Assembly (NCBI RefSeq): GCF_000520975.1 | Contig: NZ_JACB01000015.1 | Location: 1 to 64,000, forward strand | DNA from: Aquimarina megaterium XH134 | GTDB lineage: Bacteria > Bacteroidota > Bacteroidia > Flavobacteriales > Flavobacteriaceae | Direction: 5' to 3' | DNA: 64,000 nucleotides | Part shown: piece by piece, positions 45,012 through 54,420 of the stretch | Numbering within the stretch: position 1 is the stretch's first letter | Layout: each line of letters starts with the position of its first letter | Notes under the pieces: model-generated | What the model was told of the DNA's origin: nothing | The model's input: only the letters and a program-made list of their open reading frames with translations | Databases searched by the model: none | Position numbers and translations under genes: made by a program

Positions 45012-46076
45012 ATGAAAATTTTTCAACCATATTCCTTAGGTTCAATTACTTTAAAAAACCGTATTGTCATGGCTCCTATGACTCGCAATAGAGCAATCAA
45101 AAACATCCCAAATGATATTATGGCATTGTATTATGAACAACGTTCTGATGCTGGCTTAATTATAACTGAAGGAACTTCGCCATCTCCTAATGGATTAGGG
45201 TACGCAAGAATTCCTGGAGCTTTTACCGATGCTCAAATTGAAGGATGGAAAAATATTGCTTCAAAAGTACATAACAAAGACAGTAAAATTTTTGTACAAT
45301 TAATGCATTGCGGAAGAGCTTCTGCGACTCCAAATTTACCAGAAGGCGAAAAAGCTATAGCCCCATCAAGCATACAGCTAAGTGGAGAAATTCACACCGA
45401 CTTATCAGGAATTAGCCCTTATGCCATTCCTGAAGCTATGACTATAGAACAAATACAAAAAACTCAAAACGAATACATACAAGCAGCAACCGATTTAGTA
45501 TCAGCAGGGGTAGACGGAATAGAGCTTCATAGTGCAAATGGTTACTTACTTGATCAATTTTTAAATCCAGCATCTAATATTCGTAACGACGAGTACGGAG
45601 GTTCTTATAAAAACAGAACTCGTTTCTTATTAGAATTAACACAAAGAACCATTGATGCTATTGGCGCAAATAAAATAGGTATACGAATCTCTCCTTATGG
45701 TGTTTTTAACGATATGCAAGGTACATATGATGATTTAGTAGAAATGTATAGTTACTTAACCGCAGAGTTATCAAAACTTAATATAGCATATATTCACATT
45801 GTAGACCATCGTGGTATGGGAGCACCAGATTTTCCGACAGATATTGTTACAACAATTAAGAATATTTTTAAAGGAACAATTATCACAGGAGGAAATATAA
45901 ATACCGCAGAAGAGGCTGAAACTGTACTGGATAAAGGAAGTGATCTAGCTTATATAGGAAGGCCGTACATATCAAATCCAAATCTTATTGAAAAATTAAA
46001 AAACAACATTGCATTAACCCAACCTATCATGGATACTTTCTATACTCCTGGTGAAGTAGGGTATACAGATTATTAA
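45012..46076 (+). CDS. Old-yellow-enzyme-family alkene reductase
   Basis: A 354-aa FMN flavoprotein. I start at ATG 45012 (MKIFQPYSLGSITLKNRIVM), the normal OYE beginning. APMTRNRA, LIITEGTSPSPNGLGY, FVQLMHCGRAS, GVDGIELHSANGYLLDQFLN and YGGSYKNRTRFLLE are the FMN and substrate-binding motifs of the NemA/XenB group, and YIGRPYISNPNL closes the barrel. Such enzymes reduce activated alkenes, quinones and nitro compounds with NADPH. The divergent HxlR regulator probably controls it. Confidence 0.94.
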   Translation: MKIFQPYSLGSITLKNRIVMAPMTRNRAIKNIPNDIMALYYEQRSDAGLIITEGTSPSPNGLGYARIPGAFTDAQIEGWKNIASKVHNKDSKIFVQLMHCGRASATPNLPEGEKAIAPSSIQLSGEIHTDLSGISPYAIPEAMTIEQIQKTQNEYIQAATDLVSAGVDGIELHSANGYLLDQFLNPASNIRNDEYGGSYKNRTRFLLELTQRTIDAIGANKIGIRISPYGVFNDMQGTYDDLVEMYSYLTAELSKLNIAYIHIVDHRGMGAPDFPTDIVTTIKNIFKGTIITGGNINTAEEAETVLDKGSDLAYIGRPYISNPNLIEKLKNNIALTQPIMDTFYTPGEVGYTDY

Positions 46077-46101
46077 CATATAAATAGTTAAAACAATTGT
46101 C

Positions 46102-46140
46102 AAAAAAGGAGTTTTAAACGAATCAAAACTCCTTTTTCTT
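46102..46140. terminator. Terminator between the ene-reductase and rsmG
   Basis: AAAAAGGAGTTTT pairs with AAAACTCCTTTTT around a 9-nt loop. A-run and T-run flank it, so it can act on both converging transcripts. Confidence 0.78.
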
Positions 46141-46769
46141 TATGTTTTATATTTCAGCGGTAAATACACTACTTTTTTTGTTTCAAAAAATTCTTCTTCA
46201 AAATAATCAGAAAGATTGTGTTGTATTGCTTTAGGAAATAAAGCTAGTTCCTCAGTAAGATCACCTCCTTTAAGGTATAAAATCCCGTTTTGTAATTCGT
46301 GATTGTTTTTTTTGGCAATATTTTTTCGTACCCACTTTACAAAATCAGGCATATTAGTTACTGCGCGACTTACTATAAAATCAAAACGACTATCAAAAGT
46401 ACCAGCTCTTCGTTGTTCTGCTTTAATATTATGTAAATCTAATGCTTTTGCCACTTCATTGACCACTCTGATCTTTTTGGCAATAACATCCACCAAATAA
46501 AACTGAGTTTCGGGAAATAAAATCGCTAACGGAATCCCAGGAAAACCGCCGCCAGTACCCACATCCAATACATGTGTCCCCGGTTTAAACTCTAGAATCT
46601 TTGCGATTCCTAAAGAATGTAAAATATGACGCTCATACAAAGATTCGATATCTTTACGAGAGATCACATTAATTTTAGCATTCCATTCTGTATATAAATC
46701 TCCAAGTCTCGAGAACTGTAATCTTTGTTCTTCAGTTATGTTCTGAAAGTATTTTTGTAGAATATCCAT
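46140..46769 (-). CDS. rsmG: 16S rRNA (guanine-527-N7)-methyltransferase
   Basis: A 209-aa enzyme, the normal length, starting MDILQKYFQNITEEQ at 46769 (seven upstream codons are open but atypical). The SAM site is VLDVGTGGGFPGIPLAIL, followed by FYLVDVIAKKIRVVNEVAKA and the C-terminal DFIVSRAVTNMPDFVKW. It methylates G527 in the 530 loop of 16S rRNA; loss of function gives low-level streptomycin resistance in other bacteria. It is divergent from the desaturase gene. Confidence 0.94.
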   Translation of the reverse strand: MDILQKYFQNITEEQRLQFSRLGDLYTEWNAKINVISRKDIESLYERHILHSLGIAKILEFKPGTHVLDVGTGGGFPGIPLAILFPETQFYLVDVIAKKIRVVNEVAKALDLHNIKAEQRRAGTFDSRFDFIVSRAVTNMPDFVKWVRKNIAKKNNHELQNGILYLKGGDLTEELALFPKAIQHNLSDYFEEEFFETKKVVYLPLKYKT

Positions 46770-46906
46770 CAAATAGTAATTAAAGCACAAAAATACACCT
46801 TAAGATGAGATATTTTACTTCTTTTTAGGAACTTAAAAAAATTTAAATACCTAACTTTACCCAATATAATTATGACAAATATCGTTTGATCATAAACCTC
46901 AAGCTC

Positions 46907-48007
46907 ATGACTGCACCAAACATACGCTTTAGCAGAGAAGATTCTGCTAAATTCTTTAAAACATTGAATAAACGTGTAAATCAATATTTTAAAGACAACA
47001 ATATTAAACGAACAGGAAACTGGCGATTGCATATTAAAACTATCGTTATGTTTTCTATTTTTCTGACTCCTTATTTTTTAATTCTCACCCTTGATATTTC
47101 ACAATGGTGGATGCTACTACTTACTATAGTAATGGGAGTAGGAATGGCTGGCGTGGGCATGAATGTCATGCATGACGGTAATCATGGTTCATATTCCTCA
47201 AAAAAATGGATCAATAAGCTAATGGGTGGTAGTATGTATATTCTGGCGGGTAATGTATACAACTGGCAGGTACAACATAATGTTTTACACCATACGTATA
47301 CAAATATTCATGGTCATGATGAAGACATGGATGCTGGTCGAGTAATTCGTTTTACAAAACATTCAAAATGGAGACGTTTTCATAAGTTTCAACATTATTA
47401 TTCTATATTCCTTTATGGTTTACTAACTTTTAACTGGGCGTTGACCACAGATTTTAAGCAAACTAAAAACTATCTTGCTCGTAAGCTTTCTTATGGTAAA
47501 TTGCCTAGCCCATTAAAACAATGGAGTACTGTAGTAATAACTAAAATTATTTATCTTTTGATCTGGATTGTAATTCCTATGATCATTATGTCTATCGCAT
47601 GGTGGAAAATCTTAATAGGATTTTTTATAATGCATTATGTTGCAGGATTAATATTAAGTGTAGTATTTCAATTAGCACATATGGTAGAAGAAGCACAAAT
47701 GCCAGTACCGGATAGTACAGGAACTATGAAAAACACCTGGGCCGTACATCAATTATTTACTACAGTTAATTTTTCTACAAAAAACAGATTAGTAAATTGG
47801 TTTACTGGTGGCTTAAATCATCAGGTAGAACATCATATTTTCCCTCATATAAGTCATATTCATTATACTAAAATCTCTAAAATTGTAAAACAAACAGCTT
47901 TAGAATTTAATTTACCATATAACGAGTACAAAACCACACGCAAAGCTATTATTGCCCATTTTAAACACCTTAAAGAAATGGGGATGAAGCCTGCCATACA
48001 ATCATAA
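46907..48007 (+). CDS. Membrane fatty acid desaturase
   Basis: A 366-aa integral membrane di-iron enzyme starting MTAPNIRFSREDSAKFF (ATG 46907). Three His boxes are visible: MHDGNHGSY, HNVLHHTYTNIHGHDED and NHQVEHHIFPHISH. The third box begins with Gln rather than His (Q-V-E-H-H), which is typical of front-end and acyl-lipid/linoleoyl-CoA-like desaturases. Four hydrophobic helices are present. No cytochrome b5 domain is fused, so electrons come from a separate carrier. It probably adjusts membrane fluidity. Confidence 0.92.
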   Translation: MTAPNIRFSREDSAKFFKTLNKRVNQYFKDNNIKRTGNWRLHIKTIVMFSIFLTPYFLILTLDISQWWMLLLTIVMGVGMAGVGMNVMHDGNHGSYSSKKWINKLMGGSMYILAGNVYNWQVQHNVLHHTYTNIHGHDEDMDAGRVIRFTKHSKWRRFHKFQHYYSIFLYGLLTFNWALTTDFKQTKNYLARKLSYGKLPSPLKQWSTVVITKIIYLLIWIVIPMIIMSIAWWKILIGFFIMHYVAGLILSVVFQLAHMVEEAQMPVPDSTGTMKNTWAVHQLFTTVNFSTKNRLVNWFTGGLNHQVEHHIFPHISHIHYTKISKIVKQTALEFNLPYNEYKTTRKAIIAHFKHLKEMGMKPAIQS

Positions 48008-48025
48008 TTTTTATTTACCAGATAA

Positions 48026-49234
48026 ATGAGCACACAAGTATCAGAAATGAGCATACAATTATCAGACAAAATCAATGCGCTTAAAGCATCAGCTACATTA
48101 GCAATGGCTGCAAAAGCGCGTGAACTAAGAGCCGAAGGGAAGGATATTATTGGTCTTAGTCTTGGAGAACCAGATTTTAACACTCCAGATTTTATTAAAG
48201 AAGCTGCTATACAAGCTGTAAATGACAACTACAACTCCTACACACCGGTTGATGGATATGTAGCGTTAAAAGATGCAATTATCACTAAATTTAAACGTGA
48301 TAATGGTCTTACTTATGACCACTCTCAAATAGTTGTTTCTACTGGAGCAAAACAATCTCTTTATAATGTTGCTCAAGTATACATTAACCCTGGGGATGAA
48401 GTAATTCTACCATGTCCTTACTGGGTAAGTTATAGTGATATTGTAAAACTTTCTGGGGGAGTTCCTGTAGAAGTAAAAACTTCTATTGATACGGATTTTA
48501 AAATGACCGCCGAACAGCTCGAAAAAGCGATTACGCCAAAAACCAAAATGCTATGGTATAGCTCTCCCTGTAACCCAAGTGGATCTATTTATAGTAAAGA
48601 AGAACTAAGAGCTTTGGCAGACGTTCTACAGAAATACCCTAATATTATAGTAGTAAGTGATGAAATATATGAGCATATTAATTATGTTGGTAGTCATGCT
48701 TCTATGGCACAATTTGAGGATATGTACAACAGAACGGTAACTGTTAATGGGGTTGCTAAAGCTTTTGCTATGACAGGATGGCGAATAGGATATATTGGAG
48801 CACCCACTTCTATCGCTCGCGCATGTAATAAAATGCAGGGTCAGGTAACTAGTGGAGCTAATTGTATTGCCCAACGAGCTGTAATTACTGCTCTTGAGGC
48901 TCCGGTTAGCAAAATTCAATATATGGTTGATGAGTTTAAGGAACGAAGAAAACTAATACTAGGGCTATTATCCGAGATTCCTGGGTTCGAATGTAATGAA
49001 CCAGAAGGAGCATTTTATGTTTTTCCTGACATCTCTTATTACTTTGGTAAAACATTACAAGGACACACCATCGAAAATGCTACAGATTTTTCAATGTTTT
49101 TATTAGAAGAAGCTAATGTTGCCACAGTAACAGGTATTGCTTTTGGAAATAGCAATTGTATTAGAATATCATATGCTGCCAGTACAGAAGAAATCAAAGA
49201 AGCGACCAAAAGAATTAAAGAAGCCGTGAGCTAA
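48026..49234 (+). CDS. PLP-dependent aspartate aminotransferase (class I)
   Basis: A 402-aa aminotransferase, of the Ib subgroup (AspC-like of Gram-positives and Bacteroidota). Motifs: IIGLSLGEPDFNTPDFI, YTPVDGYVALKDAI, CPYWVSYSD, SSPCNPSGSIYSKEEL, VVSDEIYEHI and the PLP-lysine segment NGVAKAFAMTGWRIGYIG. The C-terminal Arg is in NCIRISYAAS. A second in-frame ATG at 48047 (MSIQLSDKI) is an equally good start. It follows the desaturase by 18 bp and ends in a strong terminator. Likely aspartate/oxaloacetate with glutamate; exact specificity is uncertain. Confidence 0.92.
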   Translation: MSTQVSEMSIQLSDKINALKASATLAMAAKARELRAEGKDIIGLSLGEPDFNTPDFIKEAAIQAVNDNYNSYTPVDGYVALKDAIITKFKRDNGLTYDHSQIVVSTGAKQSLYNVAQVYINPGDEVILPCPYWVSYSDIVKLSGGVPVEVKTSIDTDFKMTAEQLEKAITPKTKMLWYSSPCNPSGSIYSKEELRALADVLQKYPNIIVVSDEIYEHINYVGSHASMAQFEDMYNRTVTVNGVAKAFAMTGWRIGYIGAPTSIARACNKMQGQVTSGANCIAQRAVITALEAPVSKIQYMVDEFKERRKLILGLLSEIPGFECNEPEGAFYVFPDISYYFGKTLQGHTIENATDFSMFLLEEANVATVTGIAFGNSNCIRISYAASTEEIKEATKRIKEAVS

Positions 49235-49259
49235 TAATGTAACGGTTTTAACTTTTTAT

Positions 49260-49303
49260 AAATATGCCAATGCCTATAAAATAAGGTATTGGCATATTTT
49301 TTT
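49260..49303 (+). terminator. Terminator of the aminotransferase gene
   Basis: AAATATGCCAATGCCT pairs, with one G-U, to AGGTATTGGCATATTT, followed by a further T-run. Confidence 0.82.
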
Positions 49304-49383
49304 AGCAAACGTTAAGTAAATTTTAACCTTTTTTTACAATTTTTAAAACTGTCTTCTATACTAAATAAACGAAATTAGAGTTA

Positions 49384-49391
49384 TACTTTTG
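49384..49391 (+). promoter_or_regulatory. -7 box of the 95-aa gene
   Basis: TACTTTTG matches TAnnTTTG; the predicted leader is about 60 nt. There is no clear -33 TTG. Confidence 0.4.
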
Positions 49392-49458
49392 CCATATCCC
49401 GAATATTTGTTTTACAAAAAACAAGTATTCAAAAAGAACCAACTTAAAACCAATTGTT

Positions 49459-49746
49459 ATGGATACTCTAGAAAAGGAACGTATCGTCAAAAAAAATGTC
49501 CTTGAAATTTTTAAAGAAAACTTTGACGTCTCTCACACAGATGATGAAATCTTAAACATCAAACCCGAAAAAGAGTTTAGCACTAACTACATTAGATTTT
49601 ATGAATCAATATTAGATATTTTTCTAATTGAAGATAGAGAACTAAAAAGCATAAAAGGAACTGTAAAAGACACTATCAAAAAAGTTGCCGAATTATGGCC
49701 AATAGTACCAAATTCTTCTGCGACCTGGGAGTGGCAAATGCAATAA
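49459..49746 (+). CDS. Small hypothetical protein (95 aa)
   Basis: A cytoplasmic, acidic, mostly helical protein (KERIVKKNVLEIFKENFDVS, SILDIFLIEDRELKSIKGTV) with a Trp-rich end (AELWPIVPNSSATWEWQ). I recognise no family. A promoter box lies upstream, it follows the aminotransferase terminator, and its stop is 14 bp from the convergent trkH, so it is probably a separately transcribed gene. Codon use looks like that of its neighbours. It could be a small adaptor or regulator, but nothing shows this. Confidence 0.65.
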   Translation: MDTLEKERIVKKNVLEIFKENFDVSHTDDEILNIKPEKEFSTNYIRFYESILDIFLIEDRELKSIKGTVKDTIKKVAELWPIVPNSSATWEWQMQ

Positions 49747-49760
49747 GCCAAGTTATTTTA

Positions 49761-51257
49761 TTATCTATTTCGCCAAAAAAACGGAGTAAGAAGTATAAGT
49801 ACTGTAAAGAGTTCTAACCTTCCTATTAGCATAAGGAAGGAGCACCACCATTTTCCAAAGGCTGGTAGTACATCGAAGTTATTTACTGGGCTAAGTTTAC
49901 CAAAAGCAGGACCTACATTACCTAGAGAAGAAGCTGCTCCACCAATCGCGGTTTCAAAATCTAATCCTAATGCACCTAACACCACAGAACCAATAATAAA
50001 GGAAAGCATATATAATATAAAAAATGCAAGTATATTAAATACGATTTCCTTAGAGACAGATCTTCTATTATATCTTACGGGTAATATTGCTCTGGGATGC
50101 AGCGTTCTTTTAAATTCTAAAATCCCATTTCGAATAGTTATTAAATGTCGTACTACTTTTATACCTCCCGAGGTAGATCCGGCAGAACCACCCAGAAACA
50201 TGATTCCAAAGAAAAAAACTGTTAAAAACGATGTCCACATTGTAAAATCTGCACTTACAAAACCTGTAGTAGTAATTACTGCAAGTACTTGAAATAACGC
50301 ATGACGAAAAGCACTTTCTGCTTCTCCCCACACCATTGGATGATCAATAGAGGAAATAGACATATCTGCTTTACTATATATTACAAGAGTAGCTATTGCT
50401 GTAAATATAATAACAGAAAGGGCATAAAATTTAAATTCTTCATCTTTTATAATTTTCTGAACTTTACCCTTAAATCCAAAATAGCTAAGCACAAAATTCA
50501 TCCCAGCCAAAAACATAAACAGTATGATAATATATTGTATCAGCGGTTGATCGTTCCAGTAGGCAACACTTGCATTTTTAGTAGAAAACCCTCCTGTAGA
50601 CAATGTACTTAATGCATGGTTTATTGCATCAAAGAAATTCATTCCTGCCAGTTTTAAAAGAATAGTTTCTGCAACGGTATATCCAAAATAGATCAACCAT
50701 AATCGTTTTGCAGTATCTGTAATTCTAGGGTGTAATTTATCTGCACTTGGCCCAGGTGCCTCTGCAGCAAACAGTTGCATCCCTCCTATTCCTAACAATG
50801 GTAAAATAGCAATGGCCAATACAATAATTCCCATGCCTCCAATCCAATGCGTTAAACTGCGCCAAAACAAAACTCCTTTAGGGATAATCTCTATTTCATT
50901 AAGAATAGATGCACCTGTAGTTGTATACCCCGACATGGTTTCAAAAAAAGCATTCGTAAAAGATGGTATTGCTCCCGAGAATAAGTAAGGTAAGGTTCCG
51001 CTAAGAGACATAAATATCCATCCAAAGGTTACAACAATATACCCTTCTCGTTTATTGATTTCTTTTTGATGCTCTCTCGTTAAAAACATTAAGATAATCC
51101 CAATAAACATCGTCGCTAAAGATGCCATCATGATCTCTAAAGTAACTCCATCTTTATAGATAAAACTAATACCAGTGGCGATTAGCATAAACCCGCCATT
51201 ACAGAGTAACAACAGCCCCATGATATGTGAGATAATCTTATAGTTTAATCTGTACAT
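49761..51257 (-). CDS. trkH: Trk-type potassium uptake membrane subunit
   Basis: A 498-aa integral membrane protein with about ten hydrophobic segments in four M1-P-M2 repeats. The four pore loops can be seen: MSGYTTTGASIL, LSTLSTGGFSTKNA, AVITTTGFVSADF and SSLGNVGPAFGKLS, each with the selectivity-filter Gly. FLGGSAGSTSGGIKVVRH (cytoplasmic loop) is also typical. TrkH conducts K+ and is gated by TrkA, encoded one base upstream, so the two make one operon. Confidence 0.95.
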   Translation of the reverse strand: MYRLNYKIISHIMGLLLLCNGGFMLIATGISFIYKDGVTLEIMMASLATMFIGIILMFLTREHQKEINKREGYIVVTFGWIFMSLSGTLPYLFSGAIPSFTNAFFETMSGYTTTGASILNEIEIIPKGVLFWRSLTHWIGGMGIIVLAIAILPLLGIGGMQLFAAEAPGPSADKLHPRITDTAKRLWLIYFGYTVAETILLKLAGMNFFDAINHALSTLSTGGFSTKNASVAYWNDQPLIQYIIILFMFLAGMNFVLSYFGFKGKVQKIIKDEEFKFYALSVIIFTAIATLVIYSKADMSISSIDHPMVWGEAESAFRHALFQVLAVITTTGFVSADFTMWTSFLTVFFFGIMFLGGSAGSTSGGIKVVRHLITIRNGILEFKRTLHPRAILPVRYNRRSVSKEIVFNILAFFILYMLSFIIGSVVLGALGLDFETAIGGAASSLGNVGPAFGKLSPVNNFDVLPAFGKWWCSFLMLIGRLELFTVLILLTPFFWRNR

Positions 51258-51258
51258 C

Positions 51259-52608
51259 TTAAAGGAAAAGCTTTTCTATTTTCTTAATAGATTTTGGCAA
51301 ACAACATACCACTACCCGGTCTCCGGCCTGAATATAAAAATCTCCTAGCGGGATCATCCCTTCTTCATCTCTAATAACTCCAGCAATTATAGCAGAACGT
51401 GGAAAATCTAAATCTTTGATTAAATTATCACTTACTTCTGAAGAAGATTTAACAATAAACTCTAACAGCTCGGCATTCATATTATTAAGTTTGGTCATTG
51501 CTACAACCTCACCTTTTCTAATAAATCTAAAAATATTGTTTGCAGCCAGAAGTTTCTTATTGATTAAGGTATCTATACCTATAGAATGAGACAGCTGAAA
51601 ATAATCCATATTTTCTACTAATGCAATAGTTTTTCTCACTCCCTTAGACTTAGCTACCAGGCAAGACATTATATTAGTCTCAGAATTTCCTGTCACCGCT
51701 ATAAAGGCATCCATCCCATCTATTCCTTCTTCTTGTAGTAGTTCTACATTTCGCCCATCACCATTAATAATTAAAGCATTAGGTAGTTCATCGGCAAGAT
51801 CAAAAGATTTCTCTCTATCTTTCTCAATAAGTTTTACTCTAAATTTATGATCACAAAGGTCACGAGAAGTCTTATAACCAATCTTACTCCCTCCCAGAAT
51901 CATTACATTCTTGATTTGTTCTTTAACTTTTCCGGTTAACTTATACAACTCTTCTACTCCACCTTTAGAAGTTACAAAATACACTTGATCTCCTTCTTTA
52001 AAAGTAGTATCTCCTCTAGGAATTAAAGTATATTGAGTTCCGGAGCGTTGAATTGCGATAGGCATAAAGTGTAATTCTGGAAACACCTCTGCTGCCTGTC
52101 TCACCGTTTTACCAACAAATAATGCTTCTTTAGATAAGGTAGTTCCTACCATCGTTAGTGCACCATTCTCGAATTCGTAACTCCCGTGAAATGCCGATTG
52201 ACTAAGCAATAATTCTATTTCACTAGCTGCCAAGGCCTCTGGAGAAATAAGCTCATCAATACCAAATTTAATAAATCCTACTTCTTCTTTATTTTCTATA
52301 AACTCTGTATTCGAAATCCTGGCAATTGTACGTTTAGCTCCAAGCTGTTTTGCCAATACACATATTGTAATATTGGTCGTTTCGCTAGAGGTAACACTAA
52401 TTACCATATCTACATTATCTACTCTTGCTTCTTTTAAAATAGCTATTGAAGTAGAATCTCCTTTAATAACTCTAATATCAAGGTGAGTATCTGCATAATT
52501 GAGGCATTCCTTATCTGTATCTATAAGAGTAATGTCCTGGGATTCAAACGAGAGTAATTTCGCCAAATGAAATCCTACCTCACCAGCTCCGGCGATTATG
52601 ATTTTCAT
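51259..52608 (-). CDS. trkA: Trk potassium uptake regulatory subunit
   Basis: A 449-aa cytoplasmic protein with two RCK (Rossmann) plus TrkA-C pairs. The NAD-binding glycine motifs are IIAGAGEVGFHLAKLL at the N-terminus and MILGGSKIGYKTSRDL near residue 230; DTDKECLNYADTHLDIRV and EKDREKSFDLADELPN supply the acidic ribose contacts. It forms a ring that opens TrkH in response to nucleotide binding. It is the first gene of the trkAH operon. A minus-strand TATCTTTG box at 52710-52717 may drive it. Confidence 0.95.
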   Translation of the reverse strand: MKIIIAGAGEVGFHLAKLLSFESQDITLIDTDKECLNYADTHLDIRVIKGDSTSIAILKEARVDNVDMVISVTSSETTNITICVLAKQLGAKRTIARISNTEFIENKEEVGFIKFGIDELISPEALAASEIELLLSQSAFHGSYEFENGALTMVGTTLSKEALFVGKTVRQAAEVFPELHFMPIAIQRSGTQYTLIPRGDTTFKEGDQVYFVTSKGGVEELYKLTGKVKEQIKNVMILGGSKIGYKTSRDLCDHKFRVKLIEKDREKSFDLADELPNALIINGDGRNVELLQEEGIDGMDAFIAVTGNSETNIMSCLVAKSKGVRKTIALVENMDYFQLSHSIGIDTLINKKLLAANNIFRFIRKGEVVAMTKLNNMNAELLEFIVKSSSEVSDNLIKDLDFPRSAIIAGVIRDEEGMIPLGDFYIQAGDRVVVCCLPKSIKKIEKLFL

Positions 52609-52919
52609 TGGTTTTGTTTATTGTTTTCCATCTAAAGATAAAATCAAACTAAGACTAAATACTACACTTCAAAATAACAAGAAGTAATGTCTTAGAATAT
52701 AAAAGCGTACAAAGATAATGTAAATTGACTAACTGGTAAAATTTGATGATCTCCAACTTCAATTCTGATACTTCTGATCGTATTTTTTATCATTCTGTAA
52801 TCAAAAATCACAGCTTACAAAAACCTTTATTATAGAACAAAATCACATTTTTTTGCTTAAACAACAAAACTCAGGATTAGTTCAATATCAAAAATGTATA
52901 TTTGCCTAAATTTTTTTTA
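52609..52919. other. 311-bp divergent region between trkA and ubiE
   Basis: It holds a minus-strand -7 box TATCTTTG (52710-52717) for trkA and a plus-strand TATATTTG (52897-52904) for ubiE. No other structure or open frame is seen. Confidence 0.5.
52897..52904 (+). promoter_or_regulatory. -7 box of ubiE/menG
   Basis: TATATTTG matches TAnnTTTG and implies a leader of about 10 nt before ATG 52920. It overlaps the upstream codons of the open frame, which supports the later start. Confidence 0.55.
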
Positions 52920-53648
52920 ATGTCAGAAAAAATAACTCCATATAAAGATAAGACCCGGTCTAAAAAAGAACAGGTTGCAGAGATGTTTGATACTATTTCA
53001 GAGAATTATGACGGGTTAAATCGTGTTATCTCTTTTGGCATTGATGTAAAATGGCGCAAAAAAGTAGTGAAACTTGTTAGCAGAACAAGTCCTAAAAGAA
53101 TTTTGGATGTTGCTACAGGAACTGGTGATCTGGCTATAAATCTATCAAAAACAGGGGCATCAGAAATCATTGGCCTTGATATTTCTACAGGAATGTTAGA
53201 AGTTGGAAGGCAAAAGATTGCAATAAAAAAATTAGACACCATTATTAATATGGTACAAGGAGATAGTGAAAACCTTCCTTATGATGAAAATTATTTTGAT
53301 GCGATAACCGTAGCTTTTGGGGTACGAAATTTTGAAAATTTAGAAAAAGGACTTTCAGAGGTATTTAGAGTTCTTAAACCCGGAGGGATTTTTGTAGTTT
53401 TGGAAACTTCTATTCCTACGAAAACCCCATATAAACAAGGATACAAGTTTTATTCGACAACAATACTACCGCTTGTCGGCAGGTTATTCTCAAAGGATAA
53501 ATCTGCTTATTCTTATCTAAGCGAAAGTGCTGCCGCTTTTCCTTATGGAGAAGCCTTCAACAATATTTTGAAAAAAATCGGGTTTATAGAAGTCAAAGAT
53601 AACCCACAAACTTTTGGCGTGGCTACAATTTACACAGCTACAAAATAA
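52920..53648 (+). CDS. ubiE: Demethylmenaquinone methyltransferase (UbiE/MenG)
   Basis: A 242-aa class I methyltransferase. ATG 52920 (MSEKITPYKDKTRSKKEQV) is chosen over 52902, which falls inside the -7 box. Family motifs are visible: VAEMFDTISENYDGLNRVIS, ILDVATGTGDLAINL, IIGLDISTGMLEVGRQK, DAITVAFGVRNFENLEKGL and RVLKPGGIFVVLETS. In Bacteroidota, which use menaquinone, it makes MK from demethylmenaquinone, the quinone reduced by the NQR complex. porT follows after 54 bp; this pairing is common in flavobacteria as I recall. Confidence 0.95.
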   Translation: MSEKITPYKDKTRSKKEQVAEMFDTISENYDGLNRVISFGIDVKWRKKVVKLVSRTSPKRILDVATGTGDLAINLSKTGASEIIGLDISTGMLEVGRQKIAIKKLDTIINMVQGDSENLPYDENYFDAITVAFGVRNFENLEKGLSEVFRVLKPGGIFVVLETSIPTKTPYKQGYKFYSTTILPLVGRLFSKDKSAYSYLSESAAAFPYGEAFNNILKKIGFIEVKDNPQTFGVATIYTATK

Positions 53649-53702
53649 TAGTGCCATAATAAATGAGAGGGTTAAACCATTAAAAGGTTAATTTTAATTT
53701 AG

Positions 53703-54410
53703 ATGAAAAGAATATTTATCTTAATAGTTGTTTTAATATGTACTCAAAACATGAGTGCACAGTTATTTTCTAAAGAAAAGGTACAAAACCTTCAAAACTT
53801 CGATAAGCCAAGATTCAGTTATGGCTATATTCTTGGATTTAACCTTTATGATTTTAATTTTGATTATACAACTGATGCACCAGAAACCGATATTATACAT
53901 GACGAATCTATAGGTTTTAGTGTAGGTCTTTTAGGGAATCTGAGGTTAAATGATTATTTTGATCTTAGATTAGAACCTATGGTTACTTTTAACACTCGAA
54001 ATCTAAGATTTTCGAATCCTCAATTCACTTCTGATCTTGAATCTGTACGAGAGGTTAAATCAACATATGTTCATGTGCCCTTATTGTTAAAAATATCGAC
54101 CAAAAGAATCAATAATATTAAACCTTTTATTGTTGGAGGCGTTTCTACCTCTATAAACTTATCTAGTAACGAAGATAATCCCGATGATAATAGTGTAGGA
54201 CAATTTAGAATGAAAACCAATACTAATTATTATGAAATTGGTTTTGGTATAGATTTATATTTACAGTATTTCAAATTTACTCCTTCTATAAGAGGAGTTT
54301 TTGCTATGTCCGATGAATTGGTAAAAGATAATGATCCTAATAGTCCCTATACTTCGACTATTGACAAAATGTCGACAAGAGGGATTTTTATAAATTTCAC
54401 GTTTCAATAA
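53703..54410 (+). CDS. porT: Type IX secretion / gliding-motility outer-membrane protein PorT
   Basis: A 235-aa protein with a signal peptide (ending NMSAQ) and an outer-membrane beta-barrel pattern, of the size of PorT/SprT. Features: FSYGYILGFNLYDFNFDY, GFSVGLLGNLRLNDYFDLRL, TYVHVPLLLKIS and a terminal TRGIFINFTFQ with C-terminal aromatic. PorT is required for T9SS function in Porphyromonas and Flavobacterium. Its position directly after ubiE supports the assignment. A generic PorT-like barrel is the alternative. Confidence 0.85.
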   Translation: MKRIFILIVVLICTQNMSAQLFSKEKVQNLQNFDKPRFSYGYILGFNLYDFNFDYTTDAPETDIIHDESIGFSVGLLGNLRLNDYFDLRLEPMVTFNTRNLRFSNPQFTSDLESVREVKSTYVHVPLLLKISTKRINNIKPFIVGGVSTSINLSSNEDNPDDNSVGQFRMKTNTNYYEIGFGIDLYLQYFKFTPSIRGVFAMSDELVKDNDPNSPYTSTIDKMSTRGIFINFTFQ

Positions 54411-54420
54411 TTTTACTTAG

